A stretch of 64,000 bases of DNA, from contig NW_027484954.1 in the NCBI RefSeq assembly GCF_050908995.1, positions 26,607 to 90,606 of the forward strand. The letters are read 5' to 3'. The stretch is from Andrena cerasifolii (lineage: Eukaryota; Arthropoda; Insecta; Hymenoptera; Andrenidae). This document shows, piece after piece, positions 11,091 through 25,080 of this stretch; the first letter of the stretch is position 1; the number at the start of each line of letters is the position of its first letter. Both the position numbers and the translations under genes were made by a program. The notes beneath the pieces are model-generated. The model saw only the letters and a list, made by a program, of their open reading frames with translations, was not told the DNA's origin and searched no databases.

Positions 11091-13659
11091 CTCGTTTTAC
11101 TCGTTTTACTCGTTTTACTCGTTTTACTCGTTTTACTCGTTTTACTGGTTTTACTCGTTTTACTCGTTTTACTCGTTTTACTGGTTTTACTCGTTTTACA
11201 CGTTTTACTCGTTTTACACGTTTTACTCGTTTTACTCGTTTTACTCGTTTTACTCGTTTTACTCGTTTTACTCGTTTTACTCGTTTTACTCGTTTTACTC
11301 GTTTTACTAGTTTTGCTCGTTTTACTCGTTTTACTCGTTTTACTCGTTTTACTCGTTTTACTCGTTTTACTCGATTTACTGGTTTTACTCGTTTTACTAG
11401 TTTTACTCGTTTTACTCGTTTTACTCGTTTTACTCGTTTAACTCGTTTTACTCGTTTTACTCGTTTTACACGTTTTACTCGTTTTACACGTTTTACTCGT
11501 TTTACCCGTTTTATTCGTTTTACTCGTTTTACTCGTTTTACTCGATTTACACGTTTTACTCGTTTTACTCGTTTTACTCGTTTTACTAGTTTTGCTCGTT
11601 TTACTCGTTTTACTCGTTTTACTCGTTTTACTAGTTTTGCTCGTTTTACTCGTTTTACTCGTTTTACTCGTTTAACTCGTTTTACTCGTTTTACTCGTTT
11701 TACTCGTTTTACCCGTTTTATTCGTTTTACTCGTTTTACTCGTTTTACTCGTTTTACTCGTTTTACTCGTTTTACTCGTTTTACTCGTTTTACTCGTTTT
11801 ACTCGTTTTACTCGTTTTACTAGTTTCACTCGTTTTACTCGTTTTACTAGTTTTACTAGTTTTACTCGTTTTACTCGTTTTACTCGTTTTACTCGTTTTA
11901 CTCGTTTTACTCGTTTTACTCGTTTTACTCGTTTTACTCGTTTTACTCGTTTTACTCGTTTTACTCGTTTTACTCGTTTTACTCGTTTTACTCGTTTTAC
12001 TCGTTTTACTCGTTTTACTAGTTTCACTCGTTTTACTCGTTTTACTAGTTTTACTCGTTTTACTCGTTTTACTAGTTTTACTCGTTTTACTCGTTTTACT
12101 CGTTTTACTCGTTTTACTCGTTTTACTCGTTTTACTCGTTTTACTCGTTTTACTCGTTTTACTCGTTTTACTCGTTTTACTCGTTTTACTCGTTTTACTC
12201 GTTTTACTCGTTTTACTCGTTTTACTCGTTTTACTCGTTTTACTCGTTTTACTCGTTTCACTCGTTTTACTCGTTTTACTAGTTTCACTCGTTTTACTCG
12301 TTTTACTAGTTTTACTCGTTTTACTCGTTTTACTCGTTTTACTATTTTTACTCGTTTTACTCGTTTTACTCGTTTTACTCGTTTTACTCGTTTTACTCGT
12401 TTTACTCGTTTTACTCGTTTAACTAGTTTTACTCGTTTTACTCGTTTTACTCGGTTTACTCGTTTTACTCGTTTTACTCGTTTTACTCGGTTTACTCGTT
12501 TTACTCGTTTTACTCGTTTTACTCGTTTTACTCGTTTTACTCGTTTTACTCGTTTTACTCGTTTTACTCGTTTTACTCGTTTTACTCGTTTTACTCGTTT
12601 TACTCGTTTTACTCGTTTTACTCGTTTTACTCGTTTTACTCGTTTTACTCGTTTAACTAGTTTTACTCGTTTTACTCGTTTTACTCGGTTTACTCGTTTT
12701 ACTCGTTTTACTCGTTTTACTCGTTTTACTCGTTTTACTCGTTTTACTCGTTTTACTCGTTTTACTCGTTTTACTCGTTTTACTGGTTTTACTCGTTTTA
12801 CACGTTTTACTCGTTTTACACGTTTTACTCGTTTTACTCGTTTTACTCGTTTTACTCGTTTTACTCGTTTTACTAGTTTTGCTCGTTTTACTCGTTTTAC
12901 TCGTTTTACTCGTTTTACTCGTTTTACTCGTTTTACTCGTTTTACTCGTTTTACTCGTTTTACTCGTTTTACTCGTTTTACTCGATTTACTGGTTTTACT
13001 CGTTTTACTAGTTTTACTCGTTTTACTCGTTTTACTCGTTTTACTCGTTTAACTCGTTTTACTCGTTTTACTCGTTTTACACGTTTTACTCGTTTTACAC
13101 GTTTTACTCGTTTTACCCGTTTTATTCGTTTTACTCGTTTTACTCGTTTTACTCGTTTTACTCGATTTACACGTTTTACTCGTTTTACTCGTTTTACTCG
13201 TTTTACTAGTTTTGCTCGTTTTACTCGTTTTACTCGTTTTACTCGTTTTACTAGTTTTGCTCGTTTTACTCTTTTTACTCGTTTTACTCGTTTAACTCGT
13301 TTTACTCGTTTTACTCGTTTTACTCGTTTTACCCGTTTTATTCGTTTTACTCGTTTTACTCGTTTTACTCGTTTTACTCGTTTTACTCGTTTTACTCGTT
13401 TTACTCGTTTTACTCGTTTTACTCGTTTTACTCGTTTTACTAGTTTCACTCGTTTTACTCGTTTTACTAGTTTTACTAGTTTTACTCGTTTTACTCGTTT
13501 TACTCGTTTTACTCGTTTTACTCGTTTTACTCGTTTTACTCGTTTTACTCGTTTTACTCGTTTTACTCGTTTTACTCGTTTTACTCGTTTTACTCGTTTT
13601 ACTAGTTTCACTCGTTTTACTCGTTTTACTAGTTTTACTCGTTTTACTCGTTTTACTCG

Positions 13660-13830
13660 TTTTACTCGTTTTACTATTTTTACTCGTTTTACTCGTTTTA
13701 CTAGTTTTACTAGTTTTACTCGTTTTACTAGTTTTACTCGTTTTACTCGTTTTACTCGGTTTACTCGATTTACTCGTTTTACTCGTTTTACTCGTTTTAC
13801 TCGTTTTACTCGATTTACTGGTTTTACTCG
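13660..13830. repeat. Hybrid module junction
   Basis: The stretch begins as the ATTTGCTCG-type module (TTTTACTAT near 13,672, then CTAG, CTAG, GTTTACTCG and ATTTACTCG near 13,765). Where the other copies go on to CTAG-CTAG-ATTTGCTCG, it runs through plain units into ATTTACTGG near 13,813, the start of the other composite block. It looks like the product of unequal exchange between two module types at their shared ATTTACT units. Confidence 0.65.
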
Positions 13831-15587
13831 TTTTACTAGTTTTACTCGTTTTACTCGTTTTACTCGTTTTACTCGTTTAACTCGTTTTACTCGTTTTACT
13901 CGTTTTACACGTTTTACTCGTTTTACACGTTTTACTCGTTTTACCCGTTTTATTCGTTTTACTCGTTTTACTCGTTTTACTCGATTTACACGTTTTACTC
14001 GTTTTACTCGTTTTACTCGTTTTACTAGTTTTGCTCGTTTTACTCGTTTTACTCGTTTTACTCGTTTTACTAGTTTTGCTCGTTTTACTCGTTTTACTCG
14101 TTTTACTCGTTTAACTCGTTTTACTCGTTTTACTCGTTTTACTCGTTTTACCCGTTTTATTCGTTTTACTCGTTTTACTCGTTTTACTCGTTTTACTCGT
14201 TTTACTCGTTTTACTCGTTTTACTCGTTTTACTCGTTTTACTCGTTTTACTCGTTTTACTCGTTTTACTCGTTTTACTAGTTTCACTCGTTTTACTCGTT
14301 TTACTAGTTTTACTAGTTTTACTCGTTTTACTCGTTTTACTCGTTTTACTCGTTTTACTCGTTTTACTCGTTTTACTCGTTTTACTCGTTTTACTCGTTT
14401 TACTCGTTTTACTCGTTTTACTCGTTTTACTCGTTTTACTCGTTTTACTCGTTTTACTAGTTTCACTCGTTTTACTCGTTTTACTAGTTTCACTCGTTTT
14501 ACTCGTTTTACTAGTTTTACTCGTTTTACTCGTTTTACTCGTTTTACTCGTTTTACTCGTTTTACTCGTTTTACTCGTTTTACTCGTTTTACTCGTTTTA
14601 CTCGTTTTACTCGTTTTACTCGTTTTACTCGTTTTACTCGTTTTACTCGTTTTACTCGTTTTACTCGATTTACTGGTTTTACTCGTTTTACTAGTTTTAC
14701 TCGTTTTACTCGTTTTACTCGTTTTACTCGTTTAACTCGTTTTACTCGTTTTACTCGGTTTACTCGTTTTACTCGTTTTACTCGTTTTACTCGTTTTACT
14801 CGTTTTACTCGTTTTACTCGTTTTACTCGTTTTACTCGTTTTACTCGTTTTACTCGTTTTACTCGTTTTACTCGTTTTACTCGTTTTACTCGTTTTACTC
14901 GTTTTACTCGTTTAACTAGTTTTACTCGTTTTACTCGTTTTACTCGGTTTACTCGTTTTACTCGTTTTACTCGTTTTACTCGTTTTACTCGTTTTACTCG
15001 TTTTACTCGTTTTACTCGTTTTACTCGTTTAACTAGTTTTACTCGTTTTACTCGTTTTACTCGGTTTACTCGTTTTACTCGTTTTACTCGTTTTACTCGT
15101 TTTACTCGTTTTACTCGTTTTACTCGTTTTACTCGTTTTACTCGTTTTACTCGTTTTACTCGTTTTACTGGTTTTACTCGTTTTACACGTTTTACTCGTT
15201 TTACACGTTTTACTCGTTTTACTCGTTTTACTCGTTTTACTCGTTTTACTCGTTTTACTCGTTTTACTCGTTTTACTCGTTTTACTCGTTTTACTAGTTT
15301 TGCTCGTTTTACTCGTTTTACTCGTTTTACTCGTTTTACTCGTTTTACTCGTTTTACTCGTTTTACTCGATTTACTGGTTTTACTCGTTTTACTAGTTTT
15401 ACTCGTTTTACTCGTTTTACTCGTTTTACTCGTTTAACTCGTTTTACTCGTTTTACTCGTTTTACACGTTTTACTCGTTTTACACGTTTTACTCGTTTTA
15501 CCCGTTTTATTCGTTTTACTCGTTTTACTCGTTTTACTCGATTTACACGTTTTACTCGTTTTACTCGTTTTACTCGTTTTACTAGTT

Positions 15588-17280
15588 TTGCTCGTTTTAC
15601 TCGTTTTACTCGTTTTACTCGTTTTACTAGTTTTGCTCGTTTTACTCGTTTTACTCGTTTTACTCGTTTTACTCGTTTTACTCGTTTTACTCGTTTTACT
15701 CGTTTTACTAGTTTCACTCGTTTTACTCGTTTTACTAGTTTTACTAGTTTTACTCGTTTTACTCGTTTTACTCGTTTTACTCGTTTTACTCGTTTTACTC
15801 GTTTTACTCGTTTTACTCGTTTTACTCGTTTTACTCGTTTTACTAGTTTCACTCGTTTTACTCGTTTTACTAGTTTTACTCGTTTTACTCGTTTTACTCG
15901 TTTTACTCGTTTTACTATTTTTACTCGTTTTACTCGTTTTACTAGTTTTACTAGTTTTACTCGTTTTACTAGTTTTACTCGTTTTACTCGTTTTACTCGG
16001 TTTACTCGATTTACTCGTTTTACTAGTTTTACTAGATTTGCTCGTTTTGCTCGTTTTACTCGTTTTACTCGTTTTACTCGTTTTACTCGTTTTACTAGTT
16101 TTGCTCGTTTTACTCGTTTTACTCGTTTTACTCCTTTTACTCGTTTTACTCGGTTTACTCGTTTTACTCGTTTTACTCGGTTTACTCGTTTTACTCGTTT
16201 TACTCGTTTTACTCGTTTTACTCGTTTTACCCGTTTTACTCGTTTTACTCGCTTTACTCGTTTTACTCGTTTTACTCGTTTTACTCGTTTTACTAGTTTT
16301 ACTAGTTTTACTCGTTTTACTCGTTTTACTCGTTTAACTCGTTTAACTCGTTTTACTCGTTTTACTCGGTTTACTCGTTTTACTCGTTTTACTAGTTTCA
16401 CTCGTTTTACTCGTTTTACTAGTTTTACTCGTTTTACTCGTTTTACTCGTTTTACTCGTTTTACTCGTTTTACTCGTTTTACTCGTTTTACTCGTTTTAC
16501 TAGTTTCACTCGTTTTACTCGTTTTACTAGTTTTACTCGTTTTACTCGTTTTACTCGTTTTACTCGTTTTACTCGTTTTACTCGTTTTACTGGTTTTACT
16601 CGTTTTACACGTTTTACTCGTTTTACACGTTTTACTCGTTTTACTCGTTTTACTCGTTTTACTCGTTTTACTCGTTTTACTCGTTTTACTCGTTTTACTC
16701 GTTTTACTCGTTTTACTAGTTTTGCTCGTTTTACTCGTTTTACTCGTTTTACTCGTTTTACTCGTTTTACTCGTTTTACTCGATTTACTTGTTTTACTCG
16801 TTTTACTAGTTTTACTCGTTTTACTCGTTTTACTCGTTTTACTCGTTTAACTCGTTTTACTCGTTTTACTCGTTTTACACGTTTTACTCGTTTTACACGT
16901 TTTACTCGTTTTACCCGTTTTATTCGTTTTACTCGTTTTACTCGATTTACACGTTTTACTCGTTTTACTCGTTTTACTCGTTTTACTAGTTTTGCTCGTT
17001 TTACTCGTTTTACTCGTTTTACTCGTTTTACTAGTTTTGCTCGTTTTACTCGTTTTACTCGTTTTACTCGTTTAACTCGTTTTACTCGTTTTACTCGTTT
17101 TACTCGTTTTACCCGTTTTATTCGTTTTACTCGTTTTACTCGTTTTACTCGTTTTACTCGTTTTACTCGTTTTACTCGTTTTACTCGTTTTACTCGTTTT
17201 ACTCGTTTTACTCGTTTTACTCGTTTTACTCGTTTTACTAGTTTCACTCGTTTTACTCGTTTTACTAGTTTTACTAGTTT
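15588..17280. repeat. Dispersed duplication D1, copy 2
   Basis: Partner of 9,369-11,090, 688-689 units downstream. The upstream flank is also related (TTTTACTGG before paired TTTTACACG) but at a shorter offset of about 5,940 bp, so the copies differ upstream by a block of about 28-29 units. Confidence 0.84.
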
Positions 17281-20200
17281 TACTCGTTTTACTCGTTTTA
17301 CTCGTTTTACTCGTTTTACTCGTTTTACTCGTTTTACTCGTTTTACTCGTTTTACTCGTTTTACTCGTTTTACTCGTTTTACTCGTTTTACTCGTTTTAT
17401 TCGTTTTACTCGTTTTACTCGTTTTACTAGTTTCACTCGTTTTACTCGTTTTACTAGTTTTACTCGTTTTAATCGTTTTACTCGTTTTACTCGTTTTACT
17501 ATTTTTACTCGTTTTACTCGTTTTACTAGTTTTACTAGTTTTACTCGTTTTACTAGTTTTACTCGTTTTACTCGTTTTACTCGGTTTACTCGATTTACTC
17601 GTTTTACTAGTTTTACTAGATTTGCTCGTTTTGCTCGTTTTACTCGTTTTACTCGTTTTACTCGTTTTACTAGTTTTGCTCGTTTTACTCGTTTTACTCG
17701 TTTTACTCCTTTTACTCGTTTTACTCGGTTTACTCGTTTTACTCGTTTTACTCGGTTTACTCGTTTTACTCGTTTTACTCGTTTTACTCGTTTTACTAGT
17801 TTTACCCGTTTTACCCGTTTTACTCGTTTTACTCGTTTTACTCGTTTTACTCGTTTTACTCGTTTTACTCGTTTTACTCGTTTTACTCGCTTTACTCGTT
17901 TTACTCGTTTTACTCGTTTTACTCGTTTTACTAGTTTTACTAGTTTTACTCGTTTTACTCGTTTTACTCGTTTAACTCGTTTAACTCGTTTTACTCGTTT
18001 TACTCGGTTTACTCGTTTTACTCGTTTTACTAGTTTCACTCGTTTTACTCGTTTTACTAGTTTTACTCGTTTTACTCGTTTTACTCGTTTTACTCGTTTT
18101 ACTCGTTTTACTCGTTTTACTAGTTTTACTCGTTTTACTCGTTTTACTCGTTTTACTCGTTTTACTCGTTTTACTAGTTTCACTCGTTTTACTCGTTTTA
18201 CTAGTTTTACTCGTTTTACTCGTTTTACTCGGTTTACTATTTTTACTCGTTTTACTCGTTTTATTAGTTTTACTCGTTTTACTCGTTTTACTCGTTTTAC
18301 TCGTTTTACTCGTTTTACTCGTTTTACTCGTTTTACTCGTTTTACTCGTTTTACTCGTTTTACTCGTTTTACTCGTTTTACTCGTTTTACTCGTTTTACT
18401 CGTTTTACTCGTTTTACTCGTTTTACTCGTTTTACTAGTTTCACTCGTTTTACTCGTTTTACTAGTTTTACTCGTTTTACTCGTTTTACTCGTTTTACTA
18501 TTTTTACTCGTTTTACTCGTTTTACTCGTTTTACTCGTTTTACTCGTTTTACTCGTTTTACTCGTTTTACTCGTTTTACTCGTTTTACTCGTTTTACTCG
18601 TTTTACTCGTTTAACTAGTTTTACTCGTTTTACTCGTTTTACTCGGTTTACTCGTTTTACTCGTTTTACTCGTTTTACTCGTTTTACTCGTTTTACTCGT
18701 TTTACTCGTTTTACTCGTTTTACTCGTTTTACTCGTTTTACTCGTTTTACTCGTTTTACTCGTTTTACTCGTTTTACTCGTTTTACTCGTTTTACTCGTT
18801 TTACTCGTTTTACTCGTTTAACTCGTTTAACTCGTTTTACTCGTTTTACTCGGTTTACTCGTTTTACTCGTTTTACTAGTTTCACTCGTTTTACTCGTTT
18901 TACTAGTTTTACTCGTTTTACTCGTTTTACTCGTTTTACTCGTTTTACTCGTTTTACTCGTTTTACTCGTTTTACTCGTTTTACTAGTTTCACTCGTTTT
19001 ACTCGTTTTACTAGTTTTACTCGTTTTACTCGTTTTACTCGTTTTACTCGTTTTACTCGTTTTACTCGTTTTACTGGTTTTACTCGTTTTACACGTTTTA
19101 CTCGTTTTACACGTTTTACTCGTTTTACTCGTTTTACTCGTTTTACTCGTTTTACTCGTTTTACTCGTTTTACTCGTTTTACTCGTTTTACTCGTTTTAC
19201 TAGTTTTGCTCGTTTTACTCGTTTTACTCGTTTTACTCGTTTTACTCGTTTTACTCGTTTAACTCGTTTTACTCGTTTTACTCGTTTTACTCGTTTTACC
19301 CGTTTTATTCGTTTTACTCGTTTTACTCGTTTTACTCGTTTTACTCGTTTTACTCGTTTTACTCGTTTTACTCGTTTTACTCGTTTTACTCGTTTTACTC
19401 GTTTTACTCGTTTTACTAGTTTCACTCGTTTTACTCGTTTTACTAGTTTTACTAGTTTTACTCGTTTTACTCGTTTTACTCGTTTTACTCGTTTTACTCG
19501 TTTTACTCGTTTTACTCGTTTTACTCGTTTTACTCGTTTTACTCGTTTTACTCGTTTTACTCGTTTTACTCGTTTTACTCGTTTTACTCGTTTTACTCGT
19601 TTTACTCGTTTTACTCGTTTTACTAGTTTCACTCGTTTTACTCGTTTTACTCGTTTTACTAGTTTCACTCGTTTTACTCGTTTTACTAGTTTTACTCGTT
19701 TTAATCGTTTTACTCGTTTTACTCGTTTTACTATTTTTACTCGTTTTACTCGTTTTACTAGTTTTACTAGTTTTACTCGTTTTACTAGTTTTACTCGTTT
19801 TACTCGTTTTACTCGGTTTACTCGATTTACTCGTTTTACTAGTTTTACTAGATTTGCTCGTTTTGCTCGTTTTACTCGTTTTACTCGTTTTACTCGTTTT
19901 ACTAGTTTTGCTCGTTTTACTCGTTTTACTCGTTTTACTCCTTTTACTCGTTTTACTCGGTTTACTCGTTTTACTCGTTTTACTCAGTTTACTCGTTTTA
20001 CTCGTTTTACTCGTTTTACTCGTTTTACTAGTTTTACCCGTTTTACCCGTTTTACTCGTTTTACTCGTTTTACTCGTTTTACTCGTTTTACTCGTTTTAC
20101 CCGTTTTACTCGTTTTACTCGCTTTACTCGTTTTACTCGTTTTACTCGTTTTACTCGTTTTACTAGTTTTACTAGTTTTACTCGTTTTACTCGTTTTACT

Positions 20201-20400
20201 CGTTTAACTCGTTTAACTCGTTTTACTCGTTTTACTCGGTTTACTCGTTTTACTCGTTTTACTAGTTTCACTCGTTTTACTCGTTTTACTAGTTTTACTC
20301 GTTTTACTCGTTTTACTCGTTTTACTCGTTTTACTCGTTTTACTCGTTTTACTAGTTTTACTCGTTTTACTCGTTTTACTCGTTTTACTCGTTTTACTCG

Positions 20401-20598
20401 TTTTACTAGTTTCACTCGTTTTACTCGTTTTACTAGTTTTACTCGTTTTACTCGTTTTACTCGGTTTACTATTTTTACTCGTTTTACTCGTTTTATTAGT
20501 TTTACTCGTTATACTCGTTTTACTAGTTTTACTCGTTTTACTCGGTTTACTCGATTTACTCGTTTTACTAGTTTTACTAGTTTTGCTCGTTTTGCTCG
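20401..20598. repeat. 198-bp block
   Basis: TTTTACTAG subtype in D2 copy 1. Unit 8 is GTTTACTAT and unit 11 is TTTTATTAG, both shared only with the copy at 24,091 (TTTTATTAG also near 18,262, 25,848 and 30,986). Confidence 0.9.
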
Positions 20599-21183
20599 TT
20601 TTACTCGTTTTACTCGTTTTACTCGTTTTACTAGTTTTGCTCGTTTTACTCGTTTTACTCGATTTACTCGATTTACTCGTTTTACTCGTTTTACTCGGTT
20701 TACTCGTTTTACTCGTTTTACTCGGTTTACTCGTTTTACTCGTTTTACTCGTTTTACTCGTTTTACTCGTTTTACTAGTTTTACCCGTTTTACTCGTTTT
20801 ACTCGTTTTACTCGTTTTACCCGTTTTACTCGTTTTACTCGTTTTACTCGTTTTACTCGTTTTACTCGTTTTACTCGTTTTACTCGTTTTACTCGTTTTA
20901 CTCGTTTTATTCGTTTTATTCGTTTTATTCGTTTTACTCGTTTTACTCGTTTTACTCGTTTTACTCGTTTTACTCGTTTTACTCGTTTCACTCGTTTCAC
21001 TCGTTTCAATCGTTTCACTCGTTTTACTCGTTTTACTCGTTTTACTCGTTTTACTCGTTTTACTCGTTTTACTCGTTTTACTCGTTTTACTCGTTTTACT
21101 CGTTTTACTCGTTTTACTCGTTTTACTCGTTTTACTCGTTTTACTCGTTTTACTCGTTTTACTCGTTTTACTCGTTTTACTCG

Positions 21184-21381
21184 TTTTACTAGTTTCACTC
21201 GTTTTACTCGTTTTACTAGTTTTACTCGTTTTACTCGTTTTACTCGTTTTACTATTTTTACTCGTTTTACTCGTTTTACTAGTTTTACTCGTTATACTCG
21301 TTTTACTAGTTTTACTCGTTTTACTCGGTTTACTCGATTTACTCGTTTTACTAGTTTTACTAGTTTTGCTCGTTTTGCTCG
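21184..21381. repeat. 198-bp block
   Basis: TTTTACTAG subtype in D2 copy 1, otherwise as the reference. It is followed by TTTTACACG and two CTAG-TTTTGCTCG pairs. Confidence 0.9.
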
Positions 21382-21588
21382 TTTTACTCGTTTTACACGT
21401 TTTACTCGTTTTACTCGTTTTACTCGTTTTACTAGTTTTGCTCGTTTTACTCGTTTTACTCGTTTTACTCGTTTTACTAGTTTTGCTCGTTTTACTCGTT
21501 TTACTCGTTTTACTCGTTTAACTCGTTTTACTCGTTTTACTCGTTTTACTCGTTTTACTCGTTTTACTCGTTTTACTCGTTTTACTCG

Positions 21589-21786
21589 TTTTACTAGTTT
21601 CACTCGTTTTACTCGTTTTACTAGTTTTACTCGTTTTACTCGTTTTACTCGTTTTACTATTTTTACTCGTTTTACTCGTTTTACTAGTTTTACTCGTTAT
21701 ACTCGTTTTACTAGTTTTACTCGTTTTACTCGGTTTACTCGATTTACTCGTTTTACTAGTTTTACTAGTTTTGCTCGTTTTGCTCG
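21589..21786. repeat. 198-bp block
   Basis: TTTTACTAG subtype, 405 bp (45 units) after the preceding block. It is followed by TTTTACACG and the TTTTACGCG variant near 21,837 that otherwise occurs only near 1,541 and 6,711, which links this site to copies A and C. Confidence 0.9.
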
Positions 21787-24090
21787 TTTTACTCGTTTTA
21801 CACGTTTTACTCGTTTTACTCGTTTTACTCGTTTTACGCGTTTTACTAGTTTTGCTCGTTTTACTCGTTTTACTCGTTTTACTCGTTTTACTAGTTTTGC
21901 TCGTTTTACTCGTTTAACTCGTTTTACTCGTTTTACTCGTTTTACTCGTTTTACTCGTTTTACTCGTTTTACTCGTTTTACTCGTTTTACTCGTTTTACT
22001 CGTTTTACTCGTTTTACTCGTTTAACTAGTTTTACTCGTTTTACTCGTTTTACTCGGTTTACTCGTTTTACTCGTTTTACTCGTTTTACTCGTTTTACTC
22101 GTTTTACTCGTTTTACTCGTTTTACTCGTTTTACTCGTTTTACTCGTTTTACTCGTTTTACTCGTTTTACTCGTTTTACTCGTTTTACTCGTTTTACTCG
22201 TTTTACTCGTTTTACTCGTTTTACTCGTTTAACTCGTTTAACTCGTTTTACTCGTTTTACTCGGTTTACTCGTTTTACTCGTTTTACTAGTTTCACTCGT
22301 TTTACTCGTTTTACTAGTTTTACTCGTTTTACTCGTTTTACTCGTTTTACTCGTTTTACTCGTTTTACTCGTTTTACTCGTTTTACTCGTTTTACTAGTT
22401 TCACTCGTTTTACTCGTTTTACTAGTTTTACTCGTTTTACTCGTTTTACTCGTTTTACTCGTTTTACTCGTTTTACTCGTTTTACTGGTTTTACTCGTTT
22501 TACACGTTTTACTCGTTTTACACGTTTTACTCGTTTTACTCGTTTTACTCGTTTTACTCGTTTTACTCGTTTTACTCGTTTTACTCGTTTTACTCGTTTT
22601 ACTCGTTTTACTAGTTTTGCTCGTTTTACTCGTTTTACTCGTTTTACTCGTTTTACTCGTTTTACTCGTTTTACTCGTTTTACTCGATTTACTTGTTTTA
22701 CTCGTTTTACTAGTTTTACTCGTTTTACTCGTTTTACTCGTTTTACTCGTTTAACTCGTTTTACTCGTTTTACTCGTTTTACACGTTTTACTCGTTTTAC
22801 ACGTTTTACTCGTTTTACCCGTTTTATTCGTTTTACTCGTTTTACTCGTTTTACTCGATTTACACGTTTTACTCGTTTTACTCGTTTTACTCGTTTTACT
22901 AGTTTTGCTCGTTTTACTCGTTTTACTCGTTTTACTCGTTTTACTAGTTTTGCTCGTTTTACTCGTTTTACTCGTTTTACTCGTTTAACTCGTTTTACTC
23001 GTTTTACTCGTTTTACTCGTTTTACCCGTTTTATTCGTTTTACTCGTTTTACTCGTTTTACTCGTTTTACTCGTTTTACTCGTTTTACTCGTTTTACTCG
23101 TTTTACTCGTTTTACTCGTTTTACTCGTTTTACTAGTTTCACTCGTTTTACTCGTTTTACTAGTTTTACTAGTTTTACTCGTTTTACTCGTTTTACTCGT
23201 TTTACTCGTTTTACTCGTTTTACTCGTTTTACTCGTTTTACTCGTTTTACTCGTTTTACTCGTTTTACTCGTTTTACTCGTTTTACTCGTTTTACTCGTT
23301 TTACTCGTTTTACTAGTTTCACTCGTTTTACTCGTTTTACTCGTTTTACTAGTTTCACTCGTTTTACTCGTTTTACTAGTTTTACTCGTTTTAATCGTTT
23401 TACTCGTTTTACTCGTTTTACTATTTTTACTCGTTTTACTCGTTTTACTAGTTTTACTAGTTTTACTCGTTTTACTAGTTTTACTCGTTTTACTCGTTTT
23501 ACTCGGTTTACTCGATTTACTCGTTTTACTAGTTTTACTAGATTTGCTCGTTTTGCTCGTTTTACTCGTTTTACTCGTTTTACTCGTTTTACTAGTTTTG
23601 CTCGTTTTACTCGTTTTACTCGTTTTACTCCTTTTACTCGTTTTACTCGGTTTACTCGTTTTACTCGTTTTACTCAGTTTACTCGTTTTACTCGTTTTAC
23701 TCGTTTTACTCGTTTTACTAGTTTTACCCGTTTTACCCGTTTTACTCGTTTTACTCGTTTTACTCGTTTTACTCGTTTTACTCGTTTTACCCGTTTTACT
23801 CGTTTTACTCGCTTTACTCGTTTTACTCGTTTTACTCGTTTTACTCGTTTTACTAGTTTTACTAGTTTTACTCGTTTTACTCGTTTTACTCGTTTAACTC
23901 GTTTAACTCGTTTTACTCGTTTTACTCGGTTTACTCGTTTTACTCGTTTTACTAGTTTCACTCGTTTTACTCGTTTTACTAGTTTTACTCGTTTTACTCG
24001 TTTTACTCGTTTTACTCGTTTTACTCGTTTTACTCGTTTTACTAGTTTTACTCGTTTTACTCGTTTTACTCGTTTTACTCGTTTTACTCG

Positions 24091-24288
24091 TTTTACTAGT
24101 TTCACTCGTTTTACTCGTTTTACTAGTTTTACTCGTTTTACTCGTTTTACTCGGTTTACTATTTTTACTCGTTTTACTCGTTTTATTAGTTTTACTCGTT
24201 ATACTCGTTTTACTAGTTTTACTCGTTTTACTCGGTTTACTCGATTTACTCGTTTTACTAGTTTTACTAGTTTTGCTCGTTTTGCTCG
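24091..24288. repeat. 198-bp block
   Basis: D2 copy 2 partner of 20,401-20,598 at exactly 3,690 bp, with the same GTTTACTAT and TTTTATTAG changes. Confidence 0.9.
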
Positions 24289-24882
24289 TTTTACTCGTTT
24301 TACTCGTTTTACTCGTTTTACTAGTTTTGCTCGTTTTACTCGTTTTACTCGATTTACTCGATTTACTCGTTTTACTCGTTTTACTCGGTTTACTCGTTTT
24401 ACTCGTTTTACTCGGTTTACTCGTTTTACTCGTTTTACTCGTTTTACTCGTTTTACTCGTTTTACTAGTTTTACCCGTTTTACTCGTTTTACTCGTTTTA
24501 CTCGTTTTACCCGTTTTACTCGTTTTACTCGTTTTACTCGTTTTACTCGTTTTACTCGTTTTACTCGTTTTACTCGTTTTACTCGTTTTACTCGTTTTAC
24601 TCGTTTTATTCGTTTTATTCGTTTTATTCGTTTTACTCGTTTTACTCGTTTTACTCGTTTTACTCGTTTTACTCGTTTTACTCGTTTCACTCGTTTCACT
24701 CGTTTCAATCGTTTCACTCGTTTTACTCGTTTTACTCGTTTTACTCGTTTTACTCGTTTTACTCGTTTTACTCGTTTTACTCGTTTTACTCGTTTTACTC
24801 GTTTTACTCGTTTTACTCGTTTTACTCGTTTTACTCGTTTTACTCGTTTTACTCGTTTTACTCGTTTTACTCGTTTTACTCG

Positions 24883-25080
24883 TTTTACTAGTTTCACTCG
24901 TTTTACTCGTTTTACTAGTTTTACTCGTTTTACTCGTTTTACTCGTTTTACTATTTTTACTCGTTTTACTCGTTTTACTAGTTTTACTCGTTATACTCGT
25001 TTTACTAGTTTTACTCGTTTTACTCGGTTTACTCGATTTACTCGTTTTACTAGTTTTACTAGTTTTGCTCGTTTTGCTCG
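24883..25080. repeat. 198-bp block
   Basis: D2 copy 2 partner of 21,184-21,381 at 3,699 bp. Confidence 0.9.

Larger units (their letters stand above)
7963..18540. repeat. Neighbourhood I: TTTTACTGG-marked satellite
   Basis: The C8-to-G variant TTTTACTGG belongs mainly here. It occurs in two contexts: before a pair of TTTTACACG units (near 9,230, 10,391, 11,147, 11,183, 12,785, 15,170 and 16,592, with later relatives at 19,076 and 22,487) and directly after ATTTACTCG or its equivalent (near 11,374, 12,985, 13,813, 14,668 and 15,370). A composite block of roughly 490 bp begins at ATTTACT(T/G)G and runs through CTAG, TTTAACTCG, two TTTTACACG, TTTTACCCG-TTTTATTCG, ATTTACACG, two CTAG-TTTTGCTCG pairs, TTTAACTCG and TTTTACCCG-TTTTATTCG to CTAG-TTTCACTCG. 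Copies start near 10,591, 11,374, 12,985, 13,813, 16,783 and 22,687. Those at 14,668 and 15,370 are partial. Confidence 0.82.
18540..21555. repeat. Tandem duplication D2, copy 1
   Basis: Matches the next 3.3 kb. The offset is 3,411 bp from TTTAACTAG near 18,611 to about 19,210, then after a 31-unit difference in content it is 3,690 bp from about 19,612 to 20,850 and 3,699 bp to the end. Rare shared markers are TTTTAATCG near 19,702, TTTTACTCA near 19,985, TTTTACTCC near 19,939, adjacent ATTTACTCG units near 20,660, three TTTTATTCG units near 20,910, and TTTCAATCG near 21,007. Boundaries are approximate. Confidence 0.87.

Noticed and set aside
7951..19668. A minus-strand open frame of 3,905 codons made of Arg-Val-Lys repeats
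   Set aside because: Same artefact on the other strand. It starts at a chance GTG created by TTTCACTCG and ends at the odd junction near 7,955. Stops in this frame elsewhere fall wherever TTATACTCG or TTTTACTCA occurs.
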